64,000 bases of DNA. It comes from Roridomyces roridus. Lineage: Eukaryota; Basidiomycota; Agaricomycetes; Agaricales; Mycenaceae. Shown here in pieces: positions 62,340 through 64,000 of this stretch (positions within the stretch are counted from its first letter, which is position 1; each line of letters starts with the position of its first letter). The position numbers and the translations under genes were made by a program. The DNA lies in contig JARKIF010000006.1 of assembly GCA_029378245.1 (NCBI GenBank), positions 2,232,001 to 2,296,000 of the forward strand, given 5' to 3'. A model generated the notes under the pieces. That model made no database searches and had not been told where the DNA came from. It saw only the letters and a list, made by a program, of their open reading frames with translations.

Positions 62340-64000
62340 CTAGCCATCTTTATCGTCCGGCGTCTGACTCTCCTCATCTTCCGATTCTGAGCGACTGCGC
62401 GACTTGGCGCGTTTGCCCCGCTTGCTTTTCTTTCTGCCGTTGCTTCCACGATCAACGTCGGGAATATCGATATCGCTGCCACCACCAGCACCACCACCGC
62501 CGCCTCCACGTTCCCATGAAGTAGCCATCGCTGGCCCGCCATGCGTAGAAAAGGAAGGCAACGGAGGTGGCGGAGGAGGTGGCATCCCTGACAGAAAGTC
62601 CAGCCAATTCCCGCTCCCGCTCCCAGGGCCTATGTCAGGTGCATGGGATGATGAAACTTGGTCCGGGTACATGATTGAATGTATGAAATGGTCAATATTC
62701 CAGGAGGACGCACCCTGTGTCCCCGGGAAGTGCGTCCCCCCGGCGCCGCCACCACCACCACCGCTCCCGCTGGCGGAGTGGACAGGCCAGTCGAGAGCGA
62801 ATGGGTTTGGATTTGGTGGCTGTAACTGCGAGTGTTGAAGGGCGGCCGCTCGTAAAAGTTGGTGGTACATTCCAGGATCATATTGCGGCTGCGAGCGAAA
62901 CATTGGTGGCGGATCGTACATCGAGCCAAGGAATGGTGGAGGCGGGGGCGGCAGGCCATACCCACCACCGCCACTCCCGCGGTGCATCAGGGGTGGAAAC
63001 GTGTAGCTTCCAGCGTTGGGGAATGGGAGAGGAAGCGTCAAGTCGCCGTCCTCCTCGGACGATGAGCGACCACGAGAGGAAGGGCCACGAGCTGGAGAGG
63101 CCGTTCGCTGCTTTTTGGAAGGAGGTTGCGCGCTGCTGCCGTTGCTTTTTCCAGTGCGGGCAGAGTGACGATCGTTCGATGTGGGAATTGAAGTAGACGT
63201 GGTTTTGGGAAGCTTTCGAATAGAGATGGGTGGGCTAGGGATGGCCATGGGTGTACTATAGTCCGCCTGAAGAGATTAGTCGATAGTCATGCATCTTGAC
63301 CACCACTCACGTCGTCATCGTCTATCTTCTTGCTACGCTTCGCTGCTATCTTGGGCGGCGGAGCGGGTTCTTCCTCTTCGTCGTCGTCGTCGTCCTCTGC
63401 ATCAGCGGCGTTCTTGGCCTTGTTAGCAGCAGGGTTCGTCGCAGCAAAGTCAGCGAGATTGCGGGCTTCGCGCTCGCCCTCGTACTTAGGAGCACGTCAG
63501 AAACAGCAGGAAAGAGGCGGAAAAAAAGGGCGTACATGGACATGGCGTGCTATCAACTCTCGTATGTCGCCTGAGCAATAGGTATACAGTTTCTGGTGGT
63601 GTCCAGGCCGTTCCTCTAAGACGGGTAAATGCTCTGCTGGAACGATGAAAAGGGGTACACGGACCAAAGACGATGACTGCGACATCGACAGAGCAGAGGA
63701 CACCAAGCTCGTAGGCCTTCTTGAACAGTCCGTTCTTGCGCTGGAGAAAGCATGACCGCGGTTAGAAATGCCAAGCCCAAAAACACAAAAATAACACAAA
63801 ATGCTGTCTGGAACAGTGCAAGAGTGGAAGCCGGCCGTACGGCCGTGGGTTTCAGTTTAGAACTCACCTTAAGAAAAGTAACTGAACGGTTTCGCTCCGC
63901 CTGTGGAATTGGTCAGTTTAGCTGGCAGGAACCTGGCCGCCTAGCCAATGGCATGGCCGGGGACGTAAAAGGGAAATATCTTGCCAAAATGGGTTCAATG
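62340..64000 (-). CDS. MADS-box transcription factor, MEF2/Rlm1 type (5' end off window)
   Basis: Exons on the minus strand read [11 protein letters not shown] (about 63867-63898), then [20 protein letters not shown] and AVIVF. Then come [20 protein letters not shown] and LIARHV, and [19 protein letters not shown]. This is the DNA-binding and MEF2-type extension of a MADS-box protein. The expected first exon with MGRRKI lies beyond 64000, so the gene is partial. The remainder is an acidic run ([10 protein letters not shown]), Ser-rich, Pro-rich and Gly-rich stretches, and a basic [20 protein letters not shown] tail ending DDKDG. Fungal MEF2/Rlm1 factors act in the nucleus, in yeast downstream of the cell-wall-integrity MAP kinase. 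Orthology to RLM1 itself is inferred. Confidence 0.82.

Overview
The window is nuclear DNA of a filamentous fungus, most likely an agaricomycete (mushroom-forming basidiomycete). Genes are densely packed and broken by many short GT-AG introns of about 44-55 nt. It carries eight-cysteine hydrophobin domains and fungal genes such as MUS81, a GMH1/UNC-50 homologue, a GH128 glucanase and an Rlm1/MEF2-type MADS factor. All assignments come from reading translations and splice signals; no database search was run.

Layout. (1) About 0.2-26.3 kb is a tandem segmental duplication with a period of about 12.8 kb. Each unit holds, in order, a YciI-like gene (+), a giant gene of about 3,080 residues of the DUF6606/DUF3638/DUF3645 type (+), and MUS81 (-). 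In unit 1 the YciI-like gene and the giant gene are intact, while MUS81 is a 5'-truncated, frameshifted relic. In unit 2 MUS81 is intact, the YciI-like gene is a relic, and the giant gene has one 2-nt frameshift at its LDESDE motif. So each unit keeps a different subset of working genes. (2) 26.7-31.0 kb (-) is a long low-complexity Arg/Asp/Ser-rich, RGG-containing gene. It is divergent from (3) an intact UNC-50/GMH1 gene (31.1-32.1 kb, +), with only 99 bp between the two start codons. (4) 32.0-36.06 kb and 49.44-53.4 kb are the arms of a large inverted repeat. About 3.3 kb of the arms appears indel-free and near-identical, while both edges are diverged. The right arm ends in a decayed piece of the UNC-50 3' end. 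Each arm carries an acidic 194-residue ORF and an array of roughly 140-bp exon-intron modules. (5) The 13.4 kb spacer between the arms holds two DUF1275 membrane-protein paralogues in direct orientation at its two ends. Between them lie an MFS transporter, an unrecognised two-repeat beta-type protein, a GH128-type glucanase and two tandem aldehyde dehydrogenases. (6) 53.86-59.87 kb (-) is one secreted protein of about 1,900 residues with three hydrophobin-type domains separated by very long Ser/Ala-rich mucin-like linkers. (7) 60.5-61.8 kb (-) is a von Willebrand A-domain protein, and 62.3 kb to the window end (-) is a MADS-box (MEF2/Rlm1-type) factor cut by the window edge.

The most unusual items are the three-hydrophobin mucin-like protein with a degenerate third domain, the homogenised inverted repeat with its exon-intron array, and the duplicated giant-gene block with reciprocal decay. 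A cell-surface theme (hydrophobin protein, GH128 glucanase, Rlm1-like MADS factor) is suggestive, but no operon-like logic should be assumed in a fungus.
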